From NCBI GenBank assembly GCA_043381765.1, contig JBHJMP010000873.1:1-37155 (forward strand): a stretch of 37,155 nt of DNA. The letters are read 5' to 3'. Below the pieces are notes generated by a model. It did not search any database. It was not told where the DNA came from and saw only the letters and a program-made list of their open reading frames with translations. Source of the stretch: Collodictyon triciliatum. Its lineage: Eukaryota; CRuMs. Positions within the stretch are counted from its first letter, which is position 1; each line of letters starts with the position of its first letter. The translations under genes and the position numbers were made by a program. Shown piece after piece: positions 11,981-22,400 of the stretch.

Positions 11981-12154
11981 CCTTCGTTTGCCAACCCTCT
12001 CTCGCAATCCCAAGTATCGATTTTTTTAAAAAAAATTAATTAATAAAAAATTATTTTAGATACGAGCTAAGTAACTTCTCGTCCAGTTTTATATGAGCTG
12101 AATGCATTATGCAACAACTTATTGATATGTTTCGTCAGAGGGGGCTCTCTCGAC

Positions 12155-13115
12155 TTATTTCTTCTGTCCGTTGTTTCCCCCGAGATTCACCTGCTCTAAG
12201 GAAGGATGTTCTTTGAAAACCATATTAAGGTAATCAGCTCCATCCTCAGATATCTCATTTTGTCGTAGGTTAAGAGACAGAATGGTCTTATTTGACTTCG
12301 ACATTTCACCGAACGCCTAGTTCAAGAAATAAGAGGGAAATGAATATATATAAACCTTTCCGCCAACGAGAGTGTGTTGATTAAAACACCATAGATGTAA
12401 CTAACATAATCTTTCTTAATAAATCCATAAATTCACTGGACACGGAATTGTTTACATGTCCATTTAATGAATATATAGAAAGAAAGCAAGAGCTTTGAAT
12501 CGAGTAAAGGGGAAAAAAGAAAGAAAACAAGAAAACAAGAAAACAAGAAAACAAGAAAAGAATTATTACTCTGGCTCCGATGTCAGATATCATATTTCCC
12601 TGTAGTATGAGATGCTGCAGAACGGCATTCTGGGCCAACCCGTTTGCTATGTAGCCAGCTCCAACGTCAGTAATTTCATTTCCTTGCAAGTTGATTTCTA
12701 CTAATGACTTGGTCACTCTTAGAAATCTCTCCACTTGCTTACAATCTTCATCCGAACCTTCGTTTCCACCAATGTGGAGGGTTCTGAGAGGAAATAATGT
12801 GTATTTTTTGTATGAGTTCGTCATATGGGTTTTTGTTTCTTATCCAAAAAAAATAATTAGTCGAACAAAGGATGTAAACCATGATAAATGATTCAACACA
12901 GTGCCCTAAAACCATGTTTGCAAAAAGGGATATTAAAAAAAGTAATGATATATTAATGTGAGGAGGAAATACGTATCCCAGCCAAAGAAGTATAAGGAGA
13001 AAGAACATGGATAGAAAAAAACCTTCAAAAAAATAATAATCATTAGTCTGCTTTCATAATGAAGGAAATCAGCCACCTCAGCAATGTCCCGAGCGAACTT
13101 GTACGGGTAATGCTT
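12155..13115 (-). CDS. Leucine-rich-repeat protein (RI-like), 5' end incomplete
   Basis: Exons 12783-12570 and 12316-12155 join in phase and encode LRRs of the ribonuclease-inhibitor type. Repeats include LVEINLQGNEITDVGAGYIA, LQHLILQGNMISDIGAR and ILSLNLRQNEISEDGADYL, with a final VNLGGNNGQKK and a TAA at 12155. A further upstream exon (about 13115-13025, reading YKFARDIAEVADFLHYESRL) probably belongs to the gene, but its junction is not resolved in phase. LRR proteins of this kind are usually protein-interaction scaffolds. The intron 12569-12317 contains retroposed copy C. Confidence 0.75.
12477..12532 (+). mobile_element. Short retroposed element, copy C, with 15-bp target duplication
   Basis: AGAAAGAAAGCAAGA (12477-12491) is repeated with one mismatch at 12518-12532. 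The 26-bp insert is the core CTTTGAATCGAGTAAAGG plus a G/A tail. Further AAACAAG units follow the 3' duplication, so part of the similarity could be simple-sequence expansion. It lies in an intron of the LRR gene, antisense to it. Confidence 0.6.
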
Positions 13116-13184
13116 CTATTGAGAGGAAAGCAATGATCTGTACGTCCCAGTAATCTTAATCGCTTTTGCCCGTAGGTGTGCCGT

Positions 13185-13475
13185 GGTCGGAACAGTTGTA
13201 AATATCACCCTGCGGGCGAGGCAGGTATCTTGGGTGCCCGATTCAGATGGCCTCGCCTTGTCCCTTCACCTGATTGGTGCGAGTCCTGGAGTCTCTGGTG
13301 CAGCAGATCAGAGTGGCGCTGAGGCCCTTGGAAAGGGTTAGGGCACAGGGGGTGAGCTGCCATGAGACTGGCAAGGTCTTGAATGCCCGGGAGGCCATCC
13401 GTTGGAGAAGGGGAGCAGGGGCCCAGTACAGGGACTGTGAGCGTGGCGGCCTTATAAATCACTCGCGTTTTTAAG
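13185..13475 (+). ncRNA. Candidate structured RNA (GC-rich, hairpin-rich block), class unassigned
   Basis: About 280 bp of sharply higher GC than the neighbouring AT-rich DNA, with no convincing protein frame. Near-perfect inverted repeats include GCCCGTAGG/CCTGCGGGC, GGCGAGGC/GCCTCGCC and CCCTT/AAGGG. The 5' part GTCCCT and CGCC can also pair with AGGGAC and GGCG near the 3' end, giving a rod-like shape. GGTGCGAGTCC (about 13275) differs from the Pol III B-box consensus by one base. T runs directly follow the block at 13469-13488, as expected for Pol III termination. Alternatives are the 3' region of the adjacent GC-rich gene or an unrecognised exon. SRP-like RNA was considered but its signature loop is not clear. 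Confidence 0.3.
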
Positions 13476-13767
13476 AGTTCTTTTTTTATTCTTTTGCGAA
13501 AGAGAGGGGGTTGCGATGAAAGAGAATAAAATAATGATGTCGGGGGAGTGTTTCGGAAGGGAGTTGCAGCTGGAGGGACAGGAGGGAGGTACGGGAGTCT
13601 TCAGGTTCGAGCAGTGGCATTGCGGCAGATCAGTCTCAGTGGGCGGGACGCAGCCAGGATGGTGTTCCGTGAGTCCCGGGGTTGGCCTCCACATGAGCGC
13701 ATTGGCTTCGTCAGTTGGAGGAAGGACAAGGGCTCACCGCGTGGCTGGCAGCAGAGATGCAGGCTGC

Positions 13768-15210
13768 TTAGAAGTCAAACTTGCTCTGGGCTGGCTGGGT
13801 GGCGGCAAGCAGGGGGTTGACACGGGCAGCTGGGGCCGGGGCCGGAGCGGGAGCAGGGGCCGAGCCGAAGGTGGGGTTGACTGGGGCGAGGGGCTCCGGG
13901 GTGGAGTCACGGGCCTTTCCGGTCAAGGGGTTGAAGCTGCGGGCGGTGGCCTGGGGAGCGGCCGAGCCGAAGGTGGGGTTGGCGACCACCGGGGCGACTA
14001 CTGGGGCGGGGGCGGCAGCGGGAGCTGGGGCAGGGGTGGAGAAGGAGGTGGTGCCCGAGAAGGAGACGGTGGCAGGGCTGTACGAGCCGGAGGGCTTTCC
14101 GGTCAGGGGGTTGACACGGGGAGAGGGCTGCGTCTGCGAGAAGCTGGCGGCAGGGGTGGCGACAACAGGGGCGACAACAGGGGCGGGGGCGGGGACGGCG
14201 AAGGAGCGGTTAGAAGCCTGGGAGTTCTCCAGCTCGTGGACGCGGCGCTCAGCAAACTCAGCACGTTGGCGGGCCTCCTCAGCCTCAGCACGCAGGCGGG
14301 CGGCCTCCTCTTCGGCGCGGATGCGGGCGGCCTCAGAGGCGTGGAACTGGGCGTTGGCCTCCTGCTCCTTGTGCAGGCGGGCAGCCTCGGCCTCCTCCTC
14401 AGCACGCTTGCGGGAGGCAGCCTGGCGACGGGCAGCCTCGGCCTCTTCCTCGGCACGCTTGCGGGCAGCATCCTGCTCGGCCTTGATGCGGGCACCCTCC
14501 GACAGATTGAAGCTGCGGGTCTTGGTCTCCTCATCCTTCTGCGAGCGGATGGCCTCCACGTAGGAGCTGAGGGAAGCGCGCGGGGCGGGGCCGGCAGCCT
14601 GGTTGAGGGAGCGGGTGGAGGCGCGGGGGAAGAACTGGTAGCCCTCCTCCTGCACAGGCACGGGTACGGGGGCGGCAGCGACGGAGTACGAGCGGGTGGA
14701 GCCGGCGTAGGGCAGAGGCACGGCGGCGGGGGCGGCCACTGTGGTGGGGGCGGCGGTGGTGGAGGTGGTCTGCACAGTGGTGGAGGCGGCGGGCAGCACG
14801 TACGAGCGGGTGGCGCCGGAGGGGGGGAGGACGAAGGAGCGGGTGGCGCCGGCAGGGAAGTAGGAGCCGCTGTAGGCGGTGATCGGGGCGGGGACGACAG
14901 TGGCGGCGGCAGAGGCGGCAGGGGCGGCGGTGGTGGAGGTGGTCAGGGTGGCGGCGGGGGCCGGGGCGACAACAGGGGCCGGGGCGGCGACAACGGGCAG
15001 GGTGTAGCTGCGGGTGGAGGCGCCGTAGAAGCTACAGGGGTGGGCGGATGAGCTGCGGAGTCAGAGGGTCGCAGGGCGCGAGGGGGTCAGGGCGTACCCG
15101 GCAGGATAGGCGGCGGGGTAGGAGGCGCCGAGGGAGCTGTAGCCGTAGGGGACGGGGGCGCCGATGACGACGGGGGCGGTGGCGGTGGTGGCGGGGGCTT
15201 CGGAAGACAT
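13768..15210 (-). CDS. Codon-biased coiled-coil protein with TRS(F/Y) and NPLTGK repeats
   Basis: Exon 15210-15098 joins through a 66-bp intron to 15031-13768, giving 458 residues from ATG to TAA. The N-terminus is Ala/Pro/Tyr-rich (YGYSSLGASYPAAYPAG). The motif TRS followed by an aromatic or Leu recurs at least six times (STRSYTLP, ATRSFVLP, ATRSYVLP, STRSYSVA, STRSLNQA, KTRSFNLS), with related SNRSFAVP and TARSFNPL. The central part is a long Ala/Glu/Arg helix, probably a coiled coil (RKRAEEEAEAARRQA). The C-terminus carries VNPLTGKP, FNPLTGKA and two VNPTFGSA-type repeats. Codons are almost all C- or G-ending, unlike neighbouring genes, which suggests high expression. The design resembles cytoskeletal or cortical filament proteins, but I do not recognise the family. 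Confidence 0.8.
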
Positions 15211-15447
15211 CGGGGCGGTGGTGTGGGTGGCGGGGATGCTGTGGGGCGGAGGATGGGTTGAGTGGGGTGAGCAGTCATTCCTTGGGCGCAGGTGGATCGG
15301 CGAGTCGCCTCCGTGCGGGGTTTCGAGTGATCGGTTTTGTTCGCGGTCTCGTCTCCCTGCTGCGCTTTTGGGCCGCTTGGGTGTGTGTGGGTGTATGTGT
15401 GCGCTTGCGAGGAATCGTGGGCGCGGATCATTAAAGCGCGCGTTGTG

Positions 15448-15455
15448 TTTAAATA
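15448..15455 (-). promoter_or_regulatory. Possible TATA element of the codon-biased gene
   Basis: On the minus strand the sequence reads TATTTAAA about 240 bp upstream of the ATG at 15210, within an otherwise GC-rich upstream segment. A second AT element (CTATATATG) lies near 15497. Position and context are suggestive only. Confidence 0.25.
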
Positions 15456-15603
15456 TCTGTTCAGCTGAGAGAAGTCGCTGCGCTTCGAGTGTGCAACGCA
15501 TATATAGACCTTCTTCGAATGTTCTACACGCTATCATTACGTAATCTGTCGCTTTTCTGCGAAACATGGAGATGGAAATGGAAGGTATCCGGTTTATTTT
15601 TTT

Positions 15604-16149
15604 GAATGTTTGAAATTTGTTTTGGAAAAAGGCCTGCACCACTGTGGTCTAGGCTTGTGGCCATGGCTTTGTTGCGCCCGCCACTAATGCTGTGTGTCCC
15701 ACGCGGCAGATGCTGGAAACCATGCCCAAAAATAGGCAGCGCTCGGTGCGTTTGTTGCAGACTATTGCAATCCTGGATTCCAGAAATCCTGGTTTCGCTT
15801 GTAGGTAAATCAGTTGGTCATTTTATTTCTGGAAAATAATGAATTAAAAGTATTTACTCTCCTCAGGCCTCGATAGGACTTAATAATTGTTTGAATATTG
15901 TAATGTGCTGTCCATTTTATGGAATCATCGACCCCTGCAGGCGCCAAATACACAGCGTGCACCCGCATTGAATGAATTGTCGCTCAGTCCAGCGGTGGCC
16001 CAGTGTAAGAGGGATGTCTTTATTGATAGCGCAAGTCAAAGCAATCTTCGAGTGCCATAAGCAACATCCGTAAAGGGGACACAACCAGAAAATCGACACA
16101 CCAAACAGGAGAAACCAAGATTCAAGAGCAATATGAGGGGAGGGAAACA
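15604..16149. other. Intergenic region, nothing recognised
   Basis: This lies between the upstream region of the codon-biased gene and the 3' end of the CIMIP2-like gene, both on the minus strand. Open frames on both strands lack splice or motif support. Confidence 0.4.
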
Positions 16150-16212
16150 GAGAGACACAGACAAAGACACAAGCACGAGCACAAGCACAAGCACAGACAC
16201 AGGCACAAGCAA
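16150..16212 (+). repeat. Degenerate ACAAGC/ACAGAC hexamer array
   Basis: Imperfect hexamers of the types ACAAGC, GCACAA and GACACA repeat through about 60 bp just downstream of the CIMIP2-like stop codon, probably in its 3' UTR. Confidence 0.75.
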
Positions 16213-16257
16213 CGCCAGGGTCTCGAGGCAGGGTGTGGAGGAACAAAAGGTGCTGTG

Positions 16258-17429
16258 TTAAATGCCAATCATAAACTTTTTGCGTGGCACGTACCCGGCG
16301 AAGGATGTGGCTCGAGTCTCTCCAAGGTAATCCTCCACCTGGTAGCCAGGTGTCCCAGGAGCACCACGGGAAGGAGGCGTACGAAGCTGCTCGCGATTTC
16401 CGGTGGCCGGTCTCGAGTTCGGAGCTGACTGGTGTCGTGACTGTGGGCGGGAGGTTCTCTCGATTTGATGGACCTGCTCAGCCCTCTCTCGATACTGTTC
16501 TGCGATGCGCTCCCCAGGTGTCATAGGGCGACTTCCACCTCGGCTACTCGGCTTATTTGGAGTCCTTGGAGCTGGGGTTCCACGCTGGGATTGGCGACTG
16601 GCTGGAATCACTTGCTGTTCGTCCACAATACGCTGCACGTATTCTCCATTCTGGTAGTCGCTATTGATGACACCATATGCATTTATCATCCCGGGAACGT
16701 GGCCCTATTTTGTTTAACGAATTCTAAATATTAATATTTTATCTATAACGATTAAATTCATTTGACAGTTGTTTTCAGAAGAGTAGAGTTTTGTCTTTTT
16801 CTTCTGTTTGTTTGTGATTCCAAAATGCCGAGATTGGAGCGTTCTTTAGAGTATTTTTTTTTAAAAAAAAATTAAGTAAAAATAACTTGGTATCCCATTA
16901 TTCGAGGACGCGAGGAATTATAGTCAACAAATGCACCATCTCCTTGATAGCTGCCAACCGGCGGATGATGAAAATCAAACTGCTCGGCTTCATAATGGTT
17001 GACTCCGTATGATTGACGGGGTGCTATTTTTGAGACAAGATGTCATTTTCTTTTTTTTCTAGTATTGCTAGAATATGTAAATCCGAAACGTGGATGTGAG
17101 TGTGAGTCCAGGTACGAGGATGAAGAAGTTAACTTACCTTTAGTCGGCGAAAAACGGTTCTCAAACTCAAACTGGGAATACTCACTGTTGTTTACTAAAC
17201 CATGTCGTTTATACATCAATTTTCTGATAAGTTGCCAGACCAACCATATTTTGACTAGAAGGCCGGAAATATTCTTTCAGGATCCCCTGAACATTTAAGG
17301 AGGAGGCCGAAACCCTTTGAATCGAATAAAGAAAATAAAAAAGGGGGCCAACTTACCTTCTAGAGTATGTTGCAGACCAGGGATATGGCCGGCATACCCA
17401 GAGATTCGTCCACGCGCAGTTGAGTACAT
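16258..17429 (-). CDS. CIMIP2/FAM166-like (UPF0605-type) microtubule inner protein candidate
   Basis: Four exons (17429-17357, 17194-17138, 17023-16887, 16704-16258) join in phase, giving 237 residues from MYSTARGR to a TAA. The protein repeats the GY-x-GH-x-PG motif: ISGYAGHIPGLQHTLE near the N-terminus and IMGYQGHVPGMINAYG about residue 90, with a shortened SFAGYVPR near the C-terminus. In CIMIP2/FAM166 proteins this motif marks the domain that binds inside ciliary doublet microtubules. The middle is a basic, Pro/Arg/Ser-rich disordered segment (residues about 120-210). I infer a ciliary role from the motif and length; the exact orthologue is not determined. The gene is transcribed away from the cyclase gene at 19457. 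Confidence 0.75.
17299..17350 (+). mobile_element. Short retroposed element, copy F (no clear duplication)
   Basis: Core CCCTTTGAATCGAATAAAG at 17313-17331 with the A-rich tail AAAATAAAAAA. Flanks GAGGCC and GGGGCC could be remnants of a target duplication but are too short to claim. It overlaps the donor side of intron 1 of the CIMIP2-like gene. Confidence 0.5.
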
Positions 17430-19456
17430 CTCTAGTTTCCTACACTCGAGCTGGTGTCTAGGTATGGTCAAACTCTCATGTGCACTCAAAAAAAAAAAAG
17501 CAGACACCACTAACATGCTGCAGAAGAGACGGGCGAGTCTTACGAAGCAAGACTTGAAAGGAGAAAAAAAAAAGGCGTCCGGCAAAGCGAGCTAATGACC
17601 CTCGCAGCCCATTTTTGCGTAGGACTGAAAAAAAATAGCAGTGTGATCCTTTTATCTCTCCAAATCGCTTCCCTACTTTACATGCATAGAACTTGTGCAT
17701 TATGTATGGACATAGCCATCCTCAGCGACATGTAGTTTTGGCCAGAGAGCAGGCGAGGCCGACGGAAAAGACAAACTCAAGTTTCCTGCGAGGCTCAAGA
17801 CCAGTGAAGCTCGAGAGACTGATCCTCTGATCCCTTCTGCCTTGGCCTTTGTCTGGCGGAATTTGCAGTGATTTTGTCCAATAACGGAAGTCTTTTTCCT
17901 TATTAATTCAGAAAAGTAACGATAGCACAGCAATTCCATTGAAAAATTATCGTATTATTTCCATCGTATAAACTTGTAACGAAAGCCCGTTCTGTGGAGC
18001 AGAGGATGAGAGCGCCGCAAAGGTCTTGCCAAGCGATGCAGCTCCTATGGTATGCATCTCAAAGTCTCGTCTCTCACCCTAGATAAATGTAAAATGATAC
18101 GCGAGGATTTGAGCTTGGGAAAGCCAGGCTCAAGTGATTGGATTCAGTTTAAAAAAAAGAGAAATATTAATACAGCTCGGTTAAGAAATTTTCCAAGGCT
18201 CCAGCTCACAATCGCAGTGGGTAATGAGTTTAGTGGCGAGCTAAGAAAAAAAGAAACAAGAAATGCATGCTGGTGTGTTTCCAAGAGTTTTGCGTCTGAA
18301 GTGCTCAGAGACCAAATTAATCATTCAACTGCATCGCATACCTTATGCAACTCATAATTGCCAGATGCATAATCTCATCTTGTTTTGCGCGAACTACTCG
18401 CGTTAGCTATCTACCATGGGTACGTATTTCACCCCTTGTACGGCATAATCCTGTTTCATTTTGAATGGAATAAAGAGTTGGGGAGAGAACCAGGGATGGC
18501 GATTAAATTAAAAAAAAAAAAAGCCTTGAAACAGAATTCTCACCGCGCAGCCACCACAGAGGAATATGCCGCTCGCCCAACAGCAAACGGGTATGAAGAA
18601 ATAATGCCCGCCGTAGATGTGAATATATATTTTCTTATCAAATACTATTTTATTTTGAGATTGATGTCCTATATTGCTAGTAAAATAAAGTTGGCAACAT
18701 ATTTTCCACAATTAAGTATTCCGTTATCCATAGTTCCTTTTAGTGGAAATCGGTGCGAATGAGCAAATGGGCGGTTGGATAAGCCAGCGCCACAAAGCAC
18801 CGATCGCAGAACCATCGGAGGATTCTGCATTTTTACTTCAACAGAAAACAAGCCACCGCAGTGCCAGGAGCAGCGGTGAGACTCGGCTTCTGCTCGAAGA
18901 CAAATAAGGTCCCAAATAAACAGAAAGAAAAGCTGCAAGCACCAGTCTGTCCTGGCAGAAGGGAATGCGCCATACAGCTTTGGGAGACAATTTAACCTCA
19001 ACCTCAACCTCAAACCAAACAAAATGTAAAAACAAAAAAAACAAAAAAAAACAAAAAAGAAAAGAAAAAGAAAAGAAAAAGAAAAATAAACGAAAAAAAA
19101 GGAGACATCAAACTGCAAACAATCGAAGCAGCCGAATTGAAAGGCTTTGTAATCCATATACAAGAAACATATACGACTCATCTGAAAGTAAAGAGAGGCG
19201 GTTGTAGCTAGACTGATGAGCCTGGCTTACTTCAGCTATTCGCATTTACCTATTTTTCTTCTCTCGATTACTCTGCATATTAAGGAAAAACGGTCTGACC
19301 AACTAGACCCTCACGATCCCCTGACAAAAACAGCCAGACCAAACAACCCGCCAGCAAGGCGATCCAAAAAAAAAAAAAAACACAGAAAAAGGTGAGGAAC
19401 CCAATCTCATATAAAGCGGAACTAGTGCGCAGCGACCCAAGCCTGATCACTCTACC
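17430..19456. other. Divergent intergenic region between CIMIP2-like and cyclase genes
   Basis: Two kilobases separating divergently transcribed genes, so it should hold both promoters. Visible features are a 101-codon plus-strand ORF from ATG 18052 (MHLKVSSLTLDKCKM) with no recognisable domain, three AACCTC units near 18994, a long A-rich run at about 19020-19100 and a poly-A run at 19366. FEWNKEL-type sequence near 18460 includes a degenerate match to the short-element core (TTTGAATGGAATAAAG) without a tail or duplication. I see no RNA gene. Confidence 0.4.
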
Positions 19457-22400
19457 ATGAGCAATCACTACCCACGATCCATGCCGAGCGTCCCCGTGAT
19501 CTCTGTGGAAGAAACAAAGGAATCCGAGCCAGCAACTGCCGCAAAGAGAGGCGAAGACGAAAACGAAAACGAAAACGAAGGAATCAGCTTCAATGTGGAG
19601 AATGCGATGGAGCCTGTAAACTCGTCAGCCACACGGGCCCCGACAACGACAACGACAACGTCTCCAGGAAACCCCGCACAAAGCCAGAAAGACGCATCCC
19701 AGGAAATATACACTATGAAACGCTCGTCCGGTCTCGAAGCAGGCAGCAACGCAAGGCTGGCAAAGTCTTTCTCGGATGCGATGTTTTCTAAGGAGCTGGA
19801 CACCACAAACAGCACAAGAGGAAACACTGTGGAGCAAGGACAGGCAACCATGAGCATTACTCGGACCAATTCAAAGAGTAACATCGCAACTACAGTCGAG
19901 TTCCCAACCACCGGGGAGAAACGAATGAGTCGCAAGGAGGAATTTGAACAGAAATCAGTGCAACTCTCACAAATGATGCAGCAGCCGAGCGCTTCCTTAA
20001 ATGCTGCACGCCAAGTGAGACGAACATCATCCGTCCCGTCCATTGTGGAAAGTCTTGCGGCAAAATCAAGTGAGGAAAAAGCAAACATCATCACATCTTG
20101 GATGATGACTTCCAATGGAAAACCAGTATCAAACATTGCTCAACCAGCACAGCCCATTAGTGAAGTGGGAAGGCAAAATCCACTTCCAAGAAATCCTAGC
20201 CCAACTCCGGACCAGACGGGAGGGAAAAGTGACCAGCAAATGAAGGTTTATTCATCAAACACTGGACAGCCGGGACAGCATGCTGGAAAACAACCGGGAG
20301 TCGTGACTCACGAACGCGGGGATGTTATGATGCCAGGTGTTGAAAAGGACATCTTCCATTTTGGCATCACAGACATTTCAAATATGAGCCATTACATGCC
20401 GAAAATTCTGGTTCGGAGCTTGATAAAAAATCCATCTTCAAAACATTTTGCACAACAGTAAGCCATAATTCCATAACACCCTCATGATTGACACTTTTAT
20501 GCTATACCTGATTTTACAGGAGTACTATTCCCTTTTTTTTCTCTCGAGTTTAAAGTCATATTATTGTTTACCGTTTCTTGTTGTAAATAGGGTTCCAGTA
20601 GCGTGTTTGTATGCGAAAATTGACGGATTCTCCCAAATTACTACACGCCAGTTGTTACGTTCAGGAAGTATTCCTAATTTTGTACCGAAAGAGGTTCCTT
20701 TCATAAATAAATCTCCAAAAAGAAGAATAGGTCCCCAAAGAAAGAAAAATTGCCCTTCCAGGAATGTTTATACGGTACATTACAATTAAACTCTATTCCT
20801 CTATAATAATCATAAATGACAGAACGGTTCGGAACAAGGCGAAGTCATCACCGAGCTTTTAGCAAATTTATTCAATCAGTACTTTAGCTTGATTATCGAC
20901 TCTGTTGCAAAGTTTGACGGAGACGTGATGAAGGTCACTGGAAACTCTCTTTTCGCCATATGGGAGGCTGACGTACGCTTTTTTTATATCACTTTGCATT
21001 AGTCTTATGTAGTAAATTCATTATGTTCGTGCAAAAATCTTATTTATTGTAAAAAAATTATCTTCATTCATTCTCTCTTGTACGATGACTTGATTGTACC
21101 GCACATGTCTTTACTAATAATTAAAACAGCCTTCTTCAGAGGAAGAAACACCAACACCAAAGATAACTCTTTCTGAATCGTGCCGAAAAGCAGCACAATG
21201 CGCTATGTATATGGTAATTGCAGCTTAGGGAAAACAAATTCAATTTTTACAAAACAATGGTGTTTTATACAGATTCACTGAATGTCTTCTATAAATACAT
21301 AGTCAAAGAAGCTGCACAATTACAACCTCGTGGGTGAATTCAAAATGTCCCTCGTCATTGGGCTTGGCGCAGGAGATGTATGGGCACAGCGACTGGGTGG
21401 TGTCGGGGGGATGTGGGAGCTTGTTCTTGCCGGCCATCCTCTTCTGCAAATGAATAACGCGGCTGAGCAAGGCCAAGCTGGCCAGGTTTGTGAACTTTTA
21501 TTGGTGAATAAATGGATAATGTAGAATCAGAAAAGAACCCATTTGGCATAAAAGAGGCTCCCATTTCACCATTATCGGTATTACCTTTGGATTCACATTA
21601 CCTTATTGGCATACATTCATAGATTATATGCTCTTGGGAAACATGGAATGAAATTCAAGTAACAAAACAAATGCTTAATCATTTTCCTCCACTACTTGAT
21701 TTTATGTAATTTCGAAAATAACTCGACTTTTTTTATTTACTCACTTAATGATTTATCCTTTTCCTTTATTCTATTCAAGGGAAGGATGGGGGTTTAGATT
21801 ACTTAATGATTAAATTTAAAAATTTAAAAGGACTACTGTGTTGGTGTAGAATTGAAATCCGCTGATACAAAGTTAGAAAGCATTAAAGAAAATTTGGAAA
21901 TTAACCCAGTTGAACAGAAACTAGACATTTTCGATAAAGCCAGGTTCTCATTAAACACATATAGTATATTTTGTGTCAGATTCGCCTCTATTTATACTTT
22001 TGTAATACTAAGATTCCGTATAAACATTAAATAAATTAAAAAAAAAGAAAATCCGAAAAGATAAAAAATTGGGAAATGACTGTAGTAATTAATTATCATG
22101 TGGTCTATAATTTTCGATATTAGCAACAGCTTTTAAGTAAAGAGACAACTTTTAATTAATTCATTGTTTATGATAAATAGTGATGGGGATAGACTCCAAA
22201 TCGTCGGGCTTTTTGCTGGATTCATTTCCAGACCGATTCGGCACATTTTAGGACAGTAAGTTTTCAGCCTTTCACTTTCGTTTTTTTTTTCTTTAATAGA
22301 TTTATAGTTCAAGAAATCTAGGTCGTATAAGGGATTGGTAAAGTGCTAATATTAGAGAGCGTTTATGTCCGTTTTCACTCAGTTCCCACCAGAACTATAA

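Noticed and set aside
13516-15051. 511-codon plus-strand frame rich in Gly
   Set aside because: It is antisense to the codon-biased coiled-coil gene. The Gly/Gln/Ala composition is the expected mirror of its GC-rich Ala/Pro/Glu codons, and it has no domain or splice support.
18052-18357. 101-codon plus-strand ORF in the divergent spacer
   Set aside because: It has an ATG but no recognisable domain, ordinary AT-rich composition and no splice partners. It is mentioned in the region entry but not called as a gene.
18457-18475. Eighth copy of the short element (TTTGAATGGAATAAAG)
   Set aside because: It has one mismatch in the central bases, no A tail and no flanking duplication, so it could be chance.
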